From Choristoneura fumiferana (taxonomy: Eukaryota > Arthropoda > Insecta > Lepidoptera > Tortricidae): DNA of 64,000 nucleotides. The stretch's first letter is position 1; every line of letters begins with the position of its first letter. The notes under the pieces are model-generated. The model worked only from the letters and a program-made list of their open reading frames with translations. It was not told the DNA's origin and searched no databases. Made by a program: the position numbers and the translations under genes. Below, in pieces: positions 1-11,300 of this stretch. Location: assembly GCF_025370935.1 (NCBI RefSeq), contig NC_133494.1:4025136-4089135 (forward strand), read 5' to 3'.

Positions 1-69
1 AGACGAGAGGAAAAATATAAGGATTATATTAAGATGAATAGAATAAGTTGCTGTTCTTATTATTTACAG

Positions 70-181
70 GCAGAGCAGGATTCAGCTGTGAGCGACATGA
101 CGCCCCACATAGCGAACATTGGCCGAATGGTCGAAGACATGGAGAATAAGATTAGAAATACGCTTAATGATATTTATTTCG
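70..181 (+). CDS. cpb: cpb penultimate coding exon
   Basis: Preceded by ttatttacag and followed by gtaagc. It encodes AEQDSAVSDM then the PHIANIGR / VEDMENKIR block and ends with one nucleotide (G) of a split glycine codon. Confidence 0.9.
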
Positions 182-1094
182 GTAAGCTATTTAAGTAACA
201 TACCTACACCATTGTCACAGAATATATAATAGTACTAACGTACAGAATGGCCACGCTCCGCGCCGCACCGGTTCGGGTTAGCCCACACCTCAAGCGCAGA
301 TCGCAGGAAAACCGCAGGACAGCAGTTGGGTGCGCAACGCGAGGTATGTCGGCCGCACGGCACTAAGTTCGGGAGCAATAATTTTGCGAAATAGTAACGG
401 TACCCTCCCTACTTCCTTTTATAAATAAATAATGATTTCTGAAATTATCGCGATTAATACAACTACCTACCGAATAATTCGTTTAAGTTTGTTGTCGTAT
501 ATGTATTGTAATTGAAAATTATAATGCCGAAATACACAGACAGGCACATTTTAAGTAGGTTTAAATAAATAGGTAAGATTAACGAGTACATTTATTTGCA
601 TATCTAAGCCATACCTACATATAAGTACCTTTAAATGTCATTGATAGTAGATACTTATAGTACTAGGGTTTTGCGATAGTCTGCCCTGTGTATCTTACGC
701 ACACTTTGACACGTGTACAGACGTCGTCGTGCTTATGTAGATTCAAGAACGCGTGTTTCGTACGTCTAACAAAGTGTATCAGTGATGGATGTCTCCTGTT
801 TTACGAGACTTACTAACAACACTAAAAAGTTGATTGACCCAAATACATACATCTCAACTTCAACTTTTTGTTTTTGGCAACACTAGATTAACAACCACTA
901 CTGCCAACTGCTTAAGCAAATAAAATATCAAAGTATATAACATAAAACACGGTCTGTTTCCAGGCAAAACCAAGGACATAGTGAACGGCCTCCGAAGCGT
1001 GGTGCCGGCGGACGTGGCGCGCCGTAACGCCGCGCTCCAGCACGACTTAGCCATGGAGCTGGGCAAGCGTCGGCACGCCGCACGCGCCGACTGA
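70..1094 (+). CDS. cpb: F-actin capping protein subunit beta, 3' part (last two coding exons)
   Basis: The beta subunit of the CapZ heterodimer caps actin filament barbed ends in the cytoplasm. Two exons (70-181 and 964-1094) join G|GC to give a continuous 80-codon frame ending in TGA. The product carries the family's C-terminal signature: SPHIANIGR-like text (here TPHIANIGRMVEDMENKIR), then LNDIYFGKTKDIVNGLRS, followed by the short basic C-terminal tentacle ending KRRHAARAD. Introns are GT-AG (donor gtaagc at 182, acceptor cag ending 963). Everything upstream (about 200 residues) lies outside the window. The tentacle is alanine/arginine-rich and differs from the vertebrate beta-2 end, which is expected because this tail varies among animals. 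Identification is from recognised family sequence, not a database search. Confidence 0.93.
182..963 (+). other. Last intron of cpb, with a GC-rich block
   Basis: Mostly AT-rich sequence without coding signal. Positions 246-343 are sharply GC-rich, are preceded by an AG and followed by GTATGT, and are open in the phase set by the upstream exon. This could be an alternative or cryptic exon (see findings); otherwise nothing is recognised. Confidence 0.4.
964..1094 (+). CDS. cpb: cpb terminal coding exon
   Basis: Acceptor ctgtttccag ends at 963. The exon encodes (G)KTKDIVNGLRSVVPADVARR and on to the stop at 1092-1094. Third positions are GC-rich compared with the AT-rich intron, as in the other real exons here. 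Confidence 0.9.
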
Positions 1095-1840
1095 CTCCGC
1101 CGCAGTAAGTGATCTACCTTGACCCTTAGGGCCAGGCCATGCGGGGGCCCTGGGGCACACAAGAACGATTCAGACACTAGGACATTTCATCATTCGAACT
1201 TTTTGACCATGGACTTTTTGACACTAGGACATTCGAACTTTTTGACAATGGACATTATGATACCTGGACTCTCTGTCTGACCCATGGGCATATATGACCT
1301 TGTAATTTTCTCTTTGTAGACTTGTTTTCTGTATCGCTTACTATTGTGGTATACAATAACAGTCATCGTATTGTTTGTTTTGTAGCCCGTACCACCAGTA
1401 CTTCTACTATAAAGGCTGTTACGTGGCTCTTGCCTACTGGGCACTCTGGGCATATGCCCAGGACCCCACCCGCCCCGCGCGTCTCTCGGTCACCGACAAT
1501 ACATCGACGGTTATCGCTAGACTTATGTCACATCACAATCTATATCGAAAGTCCAGACACTGACTGATGGTATAGGTTGAATGTCAAGGTCGTGAATATA
1601 TTTAGAATCAAAAAGTCTGAAATAACTTCTACATGTGTGTTTAGCCAAAGTAACCCGAGCATCTGCTGAAATATGGTCCCTACTATTAAAAAAGTACTTG
1701 TACCTCAAAATTCATAATTTTTCAGAGTGAACTTTAAGAACATTGTCGTAAGGGTCAATTTTGTTGACGTATTGGTTTGAGATACGAGATTTTTTTCAAA
1801 GTAGTGATGATAATGTCAGATAAATAAAACACCTTGTTTT
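1095..1840. other. 3' flank of cpb with a short tandem repeat
   Basis: Contains the cpb 3' UTR (end not determined). A short tandem repeat at about 1187-1256 is built on CATTCGAACTTTTTGAC / ATGGACTTTTTGACA units. Positions 1758-1815 share the phrase gatacgagatttttt with 46575-46625. No gene seen. Confidence 0.5.
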
Positions 1841-1844
1841 AAAA

Positions 1845-3190
1845 GGGTATGATTTTATTGATCACCTAATAAATGCGTTTTCGGCGACCTAATAAATAAT
1901 ATTTGTTCCTAAAATATTAGATCTGTCACCTAAATTGAATCACCAAATAATATTAAAGCGGTTACCTAAATATTATTTAAAAAATTCTCGGAAACAATGT
2001 TGATCATCAAATAATTATATCTGGTTCCAAAATAAGTCAGTAAAACTGAATCACCAAACAATATAGAAATGGCTTCCTAAAAATTAATTAAGTATAATCA
2101 CTGCAAAATAATATTGACCATCAAATATTCAAATAATTGAACTGAAATTTGACGATAATGATATACAATGAATGAAATAATAATAATAATATCTTCTCAC
2201 AAATTACTTTAATGAGGGCTATCGCGTATGAATTCGCCGCTAGAGGCGCTAGTGTAGCGTGAGGTCTCCGAAATGTCAAATCTCATAGTTTTTGGGTGAG
2301 CTACGCGGGTTTATTTATAAATTTTATAATTAGAATAATTTTGTGAATATTTTGCATTACCTGAAATTAATTATGGCAATTATGCGATAAGGAGCAATGA
2401 ATGTCTGTGTTTTGAGACAGTTTTGTCTTTCGAAAACTTTTGTCCTCCCTTTTTTTCCGAACAAAACGGGACTACGCAAGACTGTGGTTGCTCGATATTT
2501 TTATGGTACGGTTTTAAGATGTATTAAATATGATTTTAATCTAAACTTTGTTTTCACGCCCGTAATAACAGACTTTGAAAGCCACACTTAAAAACCTCAC
2601 GCAACAGTGGCGCCATCTAGTAAGACAAAAAACGATAGCCCTCATTGACCCAGCCCCAAACTAAGCAAAGTTTGTTCTATGGGTTAGCACCCATACAACG
2701 GGTAGACATACATACATAAATACCTCCACGAATTGTTCCTGATTCGTCGGATTTTCAATATCAAATGAAACTATGCAATTACCGTGACTACTTTTGAATT
2801 TAATATTTAAAACGAATCTTTCTTTCTGATAAATACTGATTTCCTGCATGATAGATTTAATTATATATAGATAATTCCGACGAAGCAAGAATACGACGAA
2901 ACAGTAATACGACGAATCAGGAACAATTCTCCTCCTCGCTTCGCTCGTCGTCGTACCTAACCAGACCTGCCTTAGTAGAATAGATAGAAGCAAGTTAAGG
3001 AACAGATCTATTTATTAGGTGACAGATCTATTATTTTGGTGATCGAATTTTGATGATCAAACTATAATTTAGGATACAGGTTTACATGAATCTGATGACT
3101 CATACTTAGAGACAGATTTGATTAATTTGATGACCAATATATTTCTTAGGGATAAATATAATAATTAGGGTATCGATCTTAAGTGGGTCC
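1845..3190. repeat. Large interspersed element with inverted arms of degenerate 'ACCTAATAAT' phrases
   Basis: Left arm (about 1845-2150) repeats variants of ATCACCTAATAAT / ACCAAATAAT. The right arm (about 3000-3190) repeats the reverse complement (ATTATTAGGTGAC, TTTTGGTGAT). The middle holds a younger MITE (2211-2646), a SINE-tail fragment (about 2650-2730) and a small inverted repeat (2726-2750 against 2914-2936). No transposase is seen. Confidence 0.6.
2211..2646 (+). mobile_element. MITE, family with AATGAGGGCTATCG terminal inverted repeats (copy A)
   Basis: Starts AATGAGGGCTATCG and ends with the inverse CGATAGCCCTCATT. Internally it has tgaattcgccgctagaggcgc near the left end and gcgccatctag near the right end. 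Two more copies occur in the window (15810-16228, same orientation; 49434-49844, inverted). The open frames inside are not coding. Non-autonomous DNA transposon. Confidence 0.8.
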
Positions 3191-3529
3191 CAAATTAACG
3201 CTCGTGACTATATAAAACGACGTTCGTTGGCCTATACTCAACGCCGTATATAGATTCCAAAAAAACTACTTGTGTGTTGCCAATAAAATGAAAAAGTTTT
3301 GCATCGGTAAGTTTTAACTTTTAGTTTTAAATAATGTACATAAGTAATTTATTTATATATTTTTGTTAAGCTAAAATTAAATGCAACTGCATAAATAAAT
3401 AATTTAATGTAAATATTAATTTCACCAACAGATATTTGGTTGAAACTGTTTTGGGAAGAAAAGTTCATATTACAGTGGCAATACTTCAGGTTTAAACAAC
3501 ATTTGGATAATATTAATGTACTTTAGTAC

Positions 3530-3700
3530 ATTGTGTCTTAAGGGCGGTAAATAAGGAATTACGAACGAGAGTATATTAGAAGCCCGAAGTCGAAGAGTGA
3601 GTCGATGTTCGTAATTCTAGTACCGCCCATGCGACATGCAATGTTTTTTCATCACATTTGCGAGTCAAATTTTATATTTGAAAAAGAAAAACTAATATTT
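3530..3700 (+). repeat. Interspersed repeat, 'acattgtgtcttaagggcgg' family, copy 1
   Basis: About 170 bp matching 39789-39960: both run from CATTGTGTCTTAAGGGCGG through GGAATTACGAACGAGAG and GTTCGTAATTCTAGTACCGCCC to ATCACATTTGCGAGT. Class unknown. Downstream to about 3985 lies a GC-richer stretch with no recognised content. Confidence 0.65.
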
Positions 3701-3986
3701 TTTCAAAAATTGCCGATACCGCTGACTGCGCTCTTGGCAGCGTCGCCCTCCCCCTCCCGCAGCATGTGCCTGAGCCGCGTGTGCACGGGCTTATTGACCG
3801 ACCTTGGGCTTCATGACAAGAAAATTAGTACGGGCAATGACTAATTTACCGACCACGGGTTTCATGACAAACACATTAAGGTCGAGGGTTTTATTTGGGG
3901 GGTTGCAACCAAGGTAGCCTGCATGTTACGACACTGTTTGCGAGCAAGTGTGATGAAAAATAATTTGCGATACTATTTATAAATTA

Positions 3987-4288
3987 AGCCGTGGTGGCCT
4001 AGTGGTTTGACCTATCGCCTCTCAAGCAGAGGGTCGTGGGTTCAAACCCCGGCTCGCACCTCTGAGTTTTTCGAAATTGATGTGTGGAGTTACATTTATT
4101 GAAATTTACCACGAGCTTTGCGGTGAAGGACAATATCGTAAGGAAACTTGCACAAACCTGCGAAGCAATTCAATGGTGCGTGTGAAGTTCCCAATCCGCA
4201 CTGGGCCCGCGTGGGAACTATGGCCCAAGCCCTCTTGTTCTGAGAGGAGGCCTCTGCCCAGCAGTGGGACGTATATAGGCTGGGATGG
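3987..4288 (+). mobile_element. tRNA-derived SINE, full-length copy
   Basis: The head is tRNA-like with Pol III boxes (TGGCCTAGTGG A box, GGTTCAAACCC B box). The body ends in the conserved lepidopteran phrase cccagcagtgggacgtata. Partial or inverted relatives lie at 6798-7050, 8555-8620, 38881-38992, 49107-49235 and 62386-62533. Confidence 0.8.
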
Positions 4289-4411
4289 ACTATTTATAAA
4301 TATTTTTCATATGCACATAAATATTGACAACAAATACGTATGGAAAACTATGATAAACATGGCGGCCATAGGGCCACCATGACATCTCCAATTGTCACTT
4401 CATTCGGCATC

Positions 4412-4540
4412 TGGGGGGCTACCACGAAATTCGAAAATTGAAGTTCGTATCGTATTTTCCCTCTGACTCGTATTAAATAACTTCAGCGTCATCGGTATGG
4501 CAAGTTACGAAGTTTGAATTTTGCACTTAGTAGTATGGCT
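4412..4540 (+). mobile_element. Short palindromic MITE, 'ggggggctactacgaaattcg' family
   Basis: Runs from GGGGGGCTACCACGAAATTC to the inverse TTTGCACTTAGTAGTA, with gaagttcgtatcgta near one end and gaagtttgaattttg near the other. Other copies: 40658-40789, 42074-42203, 47262-47390, an interrupted copy at 48889-49348, and fragments at 24876-24926 and 59132-59210. Confidence 0.7.
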
Positions 4541-5189
4541 TGACGTTTGAATTGATCGAATGCTTTCTATACTCGTGGTAATTTTCGTTCTTGAGTTTTT
4601 GTTACCTGTTAAGTTTTCTGTTGCCAGTACCCATTTAAGGTCTAAATAAAAACAAAATATTATAAGACAATTTTTTCATTAATGTGCATGGGTTGGTTAC
4701 ATCTGGAACGTCACACTTACAATGACACTTGTGACAATGAAGTTCGGCCATCTTTGGTAACTTTTTTGGAATCTTTAGACGGCGTTGTGTATAAGTAGTT
4801 TGAAACAGGTTCGGCGACCGCGTTAGGTGAACGACGCGGTGTAATCGCCGGTTAAATTTAAGTATCTAACGATCCTTTTTTGTTTCAGAAGAGGTGGATA
4901 TTGGGTGTAATTAATAGTAGATATTAACAACGACGTTAGGCAAGCTCAAGTCGCGCGTAGCAGTGGATGCGGAACAAGAATAAAATAAAACTCAACATTT
5001 TCTCTTCATATTCTAATTCTAGACTGCACAATGTTACTACTGCTCGAAACTTTTTTAACTACCGTCAGACCTGGCCAATTTTTTTTTTGTTATTATTAGC
5101 CTGTGCTAATGTCCCGTGGCTGGGCAAAGGCCACTCCCTTGGATTTCCAACTTGCCCTGTCGGCACTTATGTCTAGCAAGTCGTTGGAA

Positions 5190-5372
5190 TGAGGGCTAAA
5201 AGACAGGCGAAATATCGTCAAATGGCGTTTGTATCGTGAGGTTTTTTGACTTTATGGTCTTGCTTGCGATTGGCTAATAAATAAATGAGCCAATTGCAAG
5301 CAAGACCGTAACGTCAAAAAAACCTCACGACACTAACGCCATCTAGCCATATTTCGCCTGTCTTTTAGCACT
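5190..5372. mobile_element. Foldback MITE, about 183 bp
   Basis: Nearly the whole element is one inverted repeat: GGGCTAAAAGACAGGCGAAA at the left, and TTTCGCCTGTCTTTTAGC at the right. Arms carry gaggttttttgac / gtcaaaaaaacctc and ttgcttgcgattgg / ccaattgcaagcaa around a short AT spacer. Its TGAGGGCT start resembles the larger MITE family at 2211. Confidence 0.75.
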
Positions 5373-5392
5373 TATACGTATTCGCGTCTAGG

Positions 5393-5504
5393 TGGCCTAT
5401 TTCACGAAGCTACAAGTTACAAGCGGTAGTCACTTTTCAATGCATACTGTTAAACTAAGACTACCGCTTGTACATTGTAACTTGGTGGTTCGTGAAATAG
5501 GGCA
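5393..5504. mobile_element. Foldback MITE, about 112 bp
   Basis: Arms ctatttcacgaagctacaag and gtaacttggtggttcgtgaaatag, inner arms acaagcggtag / ctaccgcttgt. It lies directly next to the preceding foldback element. Confidence 0.7.
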
Positions 5505-6797
5505 CAGGTCACCCTGTCATCTCCGCCTTGGTCTACCGCGGCGCCAATAGCCTTCGTGGGGCATCCACTGTTTGGTTTGATTTTTCATTGTTACAGTATT
5601 TTTTTTATCAATCTTGAAAAACATTCGTACTCTAAAATAATGAAAAGAGAATCGATGGGTTTTTATTGCACGCCATTTCGTTATTGCTTTATCAGTAAAA
5701 ATAATGTAATTATAAAAGTAAAAGTCAAAGGCTATTGATTTCAATGGTGCGCAAACCCGGCCAAACGTAGAATTCACGCGTTTAATAAAAAAAAACTGAA
5801 TTTATATTACTACAAGCAATTAGAGTAACTTAATTTCTGGACAAAAACAATATTGTATTTTTTTATGGTCAAGGGTGCAAAGCCACTCGACATTTAATGT
5901 CAATGTTGCTAGGTTTGACGGTAAATAAATTACGTAAATTTACTTGAATATATTTATAAATAAAAAAAACTAGAGATTGTGTTAGATCAATGCGGCCGGA
6001 ATGGTGCTTTGAAAATATTAGTCCAGATTTCAATATGTATGTAATTCGTAAATATGAAGATAGTTATTTAATATACTGTAAAAAACTAAATTAAGAACAC
6101 CACACGTCGATCGAGTTTACGTTTTACATGTACATAATAATTTGATGTAAATTAGTTATGTAACTTCACCCAAAATGTCATCCATCGCGTTATTTACTTT
6201 GCATTTTTATAGCTTAGTATTTTTTTATTTAAAAGGAGAATGTTGGTCGAGATGTTCCGTAAAATACAAATAGTTATTCCGTAGTTTAACTAAGATTCAG
6301 AATTTATTTTTACAAAACTCTTTGACGTCATATAATGATTGTAAAAAGTATGTATCCAAATCTTAATGATTGACATTCTCCTATAGTATTTTATTCTTTG
6401 TAATTATAAGAGATTCAATATTATTATTGGAATAAAATGATTATTGTAACAAATTGCCATCTTTTTGTGTTGAAATTTATTACATAAATTGTTGTCATAT
6501 TGGCCTCTCTAAATAAAAAAATATTTACTTGAAATATGGGGTGTTAATTGTTTAGTTTTGAATTGATTTAGAAATGATTCCTGCCGAGACGGTGGGCGAC
6601 AAAATAAACTATCTCAGTTGTTTGATTATTGTGTGTGGGCGGGGAGTGCGGGACTGTTCTGAATTTGTTCATGGAATTAATCTGACTGAACCCAAAAAAT
6701 GCTAGAGCGGTGTAAACTTAAATTTGAAGCATTTGGACTGAAACTCAATATATATGTAGTAGTACATTACTATTGTCTTATCGTGTATTATATAATT
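5505..6797. other. AT-rich intergenic sequence, no gene seen
   Basis: Homopolymer runs and short open frames only; nothing recognised until a reverse SINE copy starts near 6798. Confidence 0.6.
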
Positions 6798-7050
6798 ATC
6801 ATCATCATCCCAGCCTATATACATCCCACTGCTGGCTGGGCACAGTCCTCCTCTCAGTCCCTTGTTAGGGCCCTAGATCCCACGCGGTTCACGGGCTCAG
6901 TGCGAATTGGGGAACTTCACACACACCATTGAATTACTTCGCAGGTTGTGCAGGTTTTCTCACGATGTTTTTATTCACCGTAACGCTCATGATAAATTTC
7001 AGACGTAATTTCCTACATGAATTTCGAAAAACAAGAGGTGCGAGCGAACC
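6798..7050 (-). mobile_element. tRNA-derived SINE, reverse copy
   Basis: Reverse complement of the family at 3987, recognisable from cccagcctatata, cccactgctgg, ggttcacgggctcagtgcg and gaattacttcgcaggt. The head is degraded. Confidence 0.65.
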
Positions 7051-8300
7051 GAAGTTTGAACCTTGAACCCAAGATCAACGGCTACATTAGATTATATCAG
7101 TACTGGCACAATACACACAACTAACTTTGTTACGTATATTGTGGTACTGGTGCCACCTCAGAGGAAGTAAATGGTGCCACCGACGCACGTGTGCGTATAA
7201 AATGTATGAATTATTATGACAGCGGCACTGGGCTAAGTTCCGAAAACGCATAAGTGCGTCGGTGGCAGTGAATGCGTTAAACTTAATTAACTAATACTCT
7301 TTGCTTAATTATGATAACCCTCCGATCAACGCTAATCGTGATAACCCTTAGATTTAATAGATTATCAAGACCCCTATGCTTCACCTATGTCAAGCTGGTA
7401 GCTAAAGCTCAATTAAAAAAAACGTTAGTAGTCTGTGCAGTCTGTGGTTATTATGATGCATTTACACCCTTGCCGTCTACAAACTCCAAGCCTATACTAA
7501 CGCTTGAATGTTATTTATACGCTTGCGCCTGCAAGCGTGTCAGTCAGTCAAAGAGTACTAGTTGTCAGTGTATTCAATATTCCGGACAGGCAAGCATGGC
7601 AGACGTGTATCTCGAAGTTGCTTCGGTTCGCGTTTTGAGCTTGACATATTTAGAAAGAAAAAGGATTTAGAAGGAAAGGAAAGGAACTAAAGTTTATTTA
7701 ATATGTATGTCTGTACGCCGTGAGCTCCTGAGCGACACTAAACACGAGCCAACGTGTAAACACGTCGAAAGCGCTTGCCGCAACGCAAGTTCCTTTTATC
7801 TGTGTTGAAAAACCGACACCGACCCGGATCGGCGGCAAGAGCTAGCAAGCTCACGCAAGCCTATCACGTTTACACGCTTGTGCTGGTGAGAGCTTGCCGA
7901 AGCTCGGCAAATGTAAATGCAGCATTATAGCACAAGTTTCATAATTTCTGAAAAGCAAACTTATTAGTCAAAAAGTCCACAACGATGAAATCAACATTCC
8001 GTCCCCTTTAATAACTTTACTCATATTTAGGTACTTTAAATAAAAAAAAAACGAATTGTCAAAAAACTGACGTCAAAATGTCAAAGCAAGTTGTCAGTCG
8101 GCAAGGCAAGTGAGCTTTCGAACGAATTCTTGCTTTGCTGAAAGTGTTTCGTTTTTAGTTATTACTAATCAATTGGATGATTTCCTGGAGTTTTGCTATA
8201 CTTATACTCATAGATTTTGCATTTATTGGGAGATGAAGTCAATTTTATCGCCCGTTTTATAAGATATATAATTATAATAATAACATTTTTCATCGATTGT
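7051..8300. other. Intergenic region upstream of Daxx
   Basis: Contains an imperfect inverted repeat around gtgccaccgacgcac (7174) and tgcgtcggtggca (7254). No conserved coding sequence. The Daxx promoter must lie in the 3' part (about 7900-8330), but I see no decisive core-promoter motif. Confidence 0.45.
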
Positions 8301-8363
8301 CGTCTTATTTCATAGTCTGATTATAAATGACCAGTTATCTGAACGGAAGTCCCAGCACCAATA

Positions 8364-8365
8364 AT
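8364..8365 (+). CDS. Daxx: Daxx exon 1 coding end: first two bases of a split start codon
   Basis: The 5' exon ends ...CACCAATAAT|gtaagtag. The next exon starts with G at 9774, so AT+G forms the ATG followed by GCA TCG AGT: MASSINTIDLD, matching the N-terminal SIM layout of DAXX proteins. The transcription start is not determined; the exon probably begins somewhere in 8100-8320. Confidence 0.6.
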
Positions 8366-11300
8366 GTAAGTAGTTCTGAGTAAGCCAATGAGCAATTTCA
8401 AGTTATTGACTTGTTTTTATATTTACGGCAACAGATTTAAAGTCCTTGGAAAACACCTTAAATTTCTAAACAAACACCTTATACACCTGTGAACCAATTC
8501 AATAGTATGTGTGAAAACACCTTATACACCTGTGAAGTGTGAACCAATTCAATAGTAGGTATGTGTGAAGTTTCTGGTCTACACTAAATTTGTGTCCAGC
8601 AGTGGGACGTACACAGGCCAGATGCATTCCTTGTATCAAAATATTGCCAAGTGTTTAGACAACCTGACTACGAAGCTTGATGTCCCGGGTTTGATCCCCG
8701 GCCAGGGCAGATATTTGTATAAACAATGCAAATGTTTGTTCTTGGGTCTTGGAAGCATTTAATATTTAAGTATGTATTATCTATGTACGCATCAGAACGA
8801 AAGGCAAAGAAAGAGACCCAATAATGTTTAGACCATAAATATGATTATGGTGCCTGGCTTATGGAAATTTAGCATCTTTTTGTGGTAGTCAAAAAAATAA
8901 AACATTATTTTATAACCTGTATTATTTATTTACAATCTTATCAATAACAACTAATAAAATGACAGAAATGTTAGCTGATAATGTTATTGAAAATACAAAC
9001 TGAAATATAGATGCACAGAAAAAACAGAAAAATAAGACCATCAGATGGGACCATCAGTGGTGTAGCGGTATAGCACGCGGTACGGATTACCGAGGACCTG
9101 GGTTCGATTCCCAGTGATGGTCTTATTTTTCTGTTTTTTCTGTGCATCTATATTTCAGTTTGTATTTTCAATTTCGGTTTTACGGGATGACCGTAAAAGT
9201 AAAAATTTGGAATTGAAATAAAAAATACAATAAGATTCCAAAAAACCAATCTTGATAATGTTATGCCTAAAATGCGTCCTGCACCTAAAATGCGTCCTGC
9301 ACGTCTACAACCCGGTAATGTGGATTGGTTTTGATTAGTTTGTTTATGTTAATAAACTGTGTCCTACTGTTTCTACAGAGGAGAGAATCTTTAACCGACT
9401 GCAAATAATAAGGACCTAGTTATGTTGAGATTGAGCAAATAAAAAAAGCAACTGAAAGTTAATAAAAAGTATGTTATTACAACATACTCCACTTTACCAT
9501 CAACCAGCTATGAGCTTTGCCTTTCGTTCTGTTACACACTGTATATGTATGTTTATCTGTTGCCTAGTATCCATAATACAAGCTTTTCTTGCTTTGGGAC
9601 TAGGTCAATTGGTGTTAGTTGACCCATTATATTTATTTAGGTATTTATATTTACAATGGCAAAAGTCGGCAGAACCCGCTAGACATTGGCAAAATTGTGC
9701 TCCAATGGACAGACATACTTTTTTTTTTTAAACTAAAGTAAGTATTTACTGATAATCTTTTATTTATGAACAGGGCATCGAGTATCAACACTATTGACCT
9801 AGATGTTGACACAATTGATGTATCTGAATATCCTGTGCCTCATTATGGAGATAAACCTAGAGCTGATGCTTATGATAAGACCCTCTGCCAGGATAACAAG
9901 GATTTCACCAATTTTCTGAACAGATGCCTCATGTTAGAACAAAGTTTTGAAATGGAAAAGATCATAGGAAAGATTCTGCTACCTGCATATGTCTGTGCCG
10001 ATGATGAATATAAAAAGTCTGAAAAATTCACTAAAGTTATCAAGAAAGCCTTGCAAAGACTTATAGATGAGCCTCGGAAAAAGTACAGTCATATAAGTGA
10101 TATCACAGATACACTGAAATTTCATGTTAAAAAACTACCAAAGAAAAGAGTAGATTTTGTCACCTTGTCAACTAATTCTGTATTAGGTGAATATTTGTAT
10201 TGTACAGTCAACTACAAAGATATAGATATGGCCAAAGTTACAAAAATATTGCTACTCATGTACAAAAGTGACACAAATAATAATAACTTTTTATCAAATA
10301 ATTAAACTGCCGAAAAAACTGCCAGAAGGAGAGATAGAAACTCATAAGGTAGTCAACTATAGGTCCACTCCTGCTGGCAAGTGCTGGCTGAGGCACCTTT
10401 TTAAAACTGGTAAAGTTTTTATTTTATAATTTTTTCCCACCCTTAGACTAGGATTTTTTTCGATATTTATATAGGACTAGCTTCAAGGTATTATCGGATT
10501 GGGCCTGTCCAATAAAAAAAGAATTATCAAAATCAAAGAAGTAATGCGTGGTCATAGATTATAATCAGTAAGTGAACAGTCAATCATCCCTTGTTTTCCT
10601 ACTCTTAGGGTTGGATTTTTTTTCCAAATTTATATGAGAACAACTTCAGGGTAGGTATTCCCTTTCCAATAAAAAAAGAATTATCAAAATCGGACTAACC
10701 CTGTAAAAAGTTGTGTGGTCATACATAAAAAAACGCATAAATTGCATTTTTGTTTTGTGTTGCTTTTGTATGTTAAGTCCCATCAGCCAAATAAGTGGTC
10801 TAAGTTTCAAGTTGACAGGCACCTCTAATGGCATTATTGTTTTATGACATGCAAATGATTATCAACTTTAGGGTGGTGGTAGATCACATATTAGGCTGAT
10901 GGTACCTATGTAAGCAGTGATGTATACACAAACACAATTTTATTGTTAAGTCGATATTTGTGTATTACTTAAGTAAATATTTTTGTAACTTTGGCCATAT
11001 CAATCTTTTTGTACTTGACTGTATTATAATAATGCCATGCTAAGCTAAGCGCAAAAGCAGTATTTCAGTAAAAGTCAGTTTTGAGAAAATTAAAGATTTG
11101 TAAGGTGATTTCAGTTAAAACTGAGATAGGAACAATGTTTTAAGGTGCTTTTTCTTATGTTTTAAATTAGATATTGCTATTTGGCTTAGTCATTAGTCCA
11201 TTGGATGAATAATTTCTTGAGTTAATATCTAATGCCATAAAAATCAACTTTAGATTTTTTTTGAGATACTGCTTTTGCGCCTAGCATCTTAGCGCCATGT

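Noticed and set aside
3987..4062. Functional tRNA gene
   Set aside because: The tRNA-like part is the head of a SINE whose body follows directly and recurs elsewhere. The same holds for 33171-33245 and for the 74-nt units at 9049 and 63711.
9766..9768. ATG at 9766 as the Daxx start
   Set aside because: It lies in the last eight bases of the intron, directly before the acceptor CAG.
10187..10305. Continuation of the Daxx exon 2 frame to a stop at 10305
   Set aside because: The gtgaat donor at 10187 joins in phase to 11999 and leads into the domain-containing exons; the extension is intron read-through.
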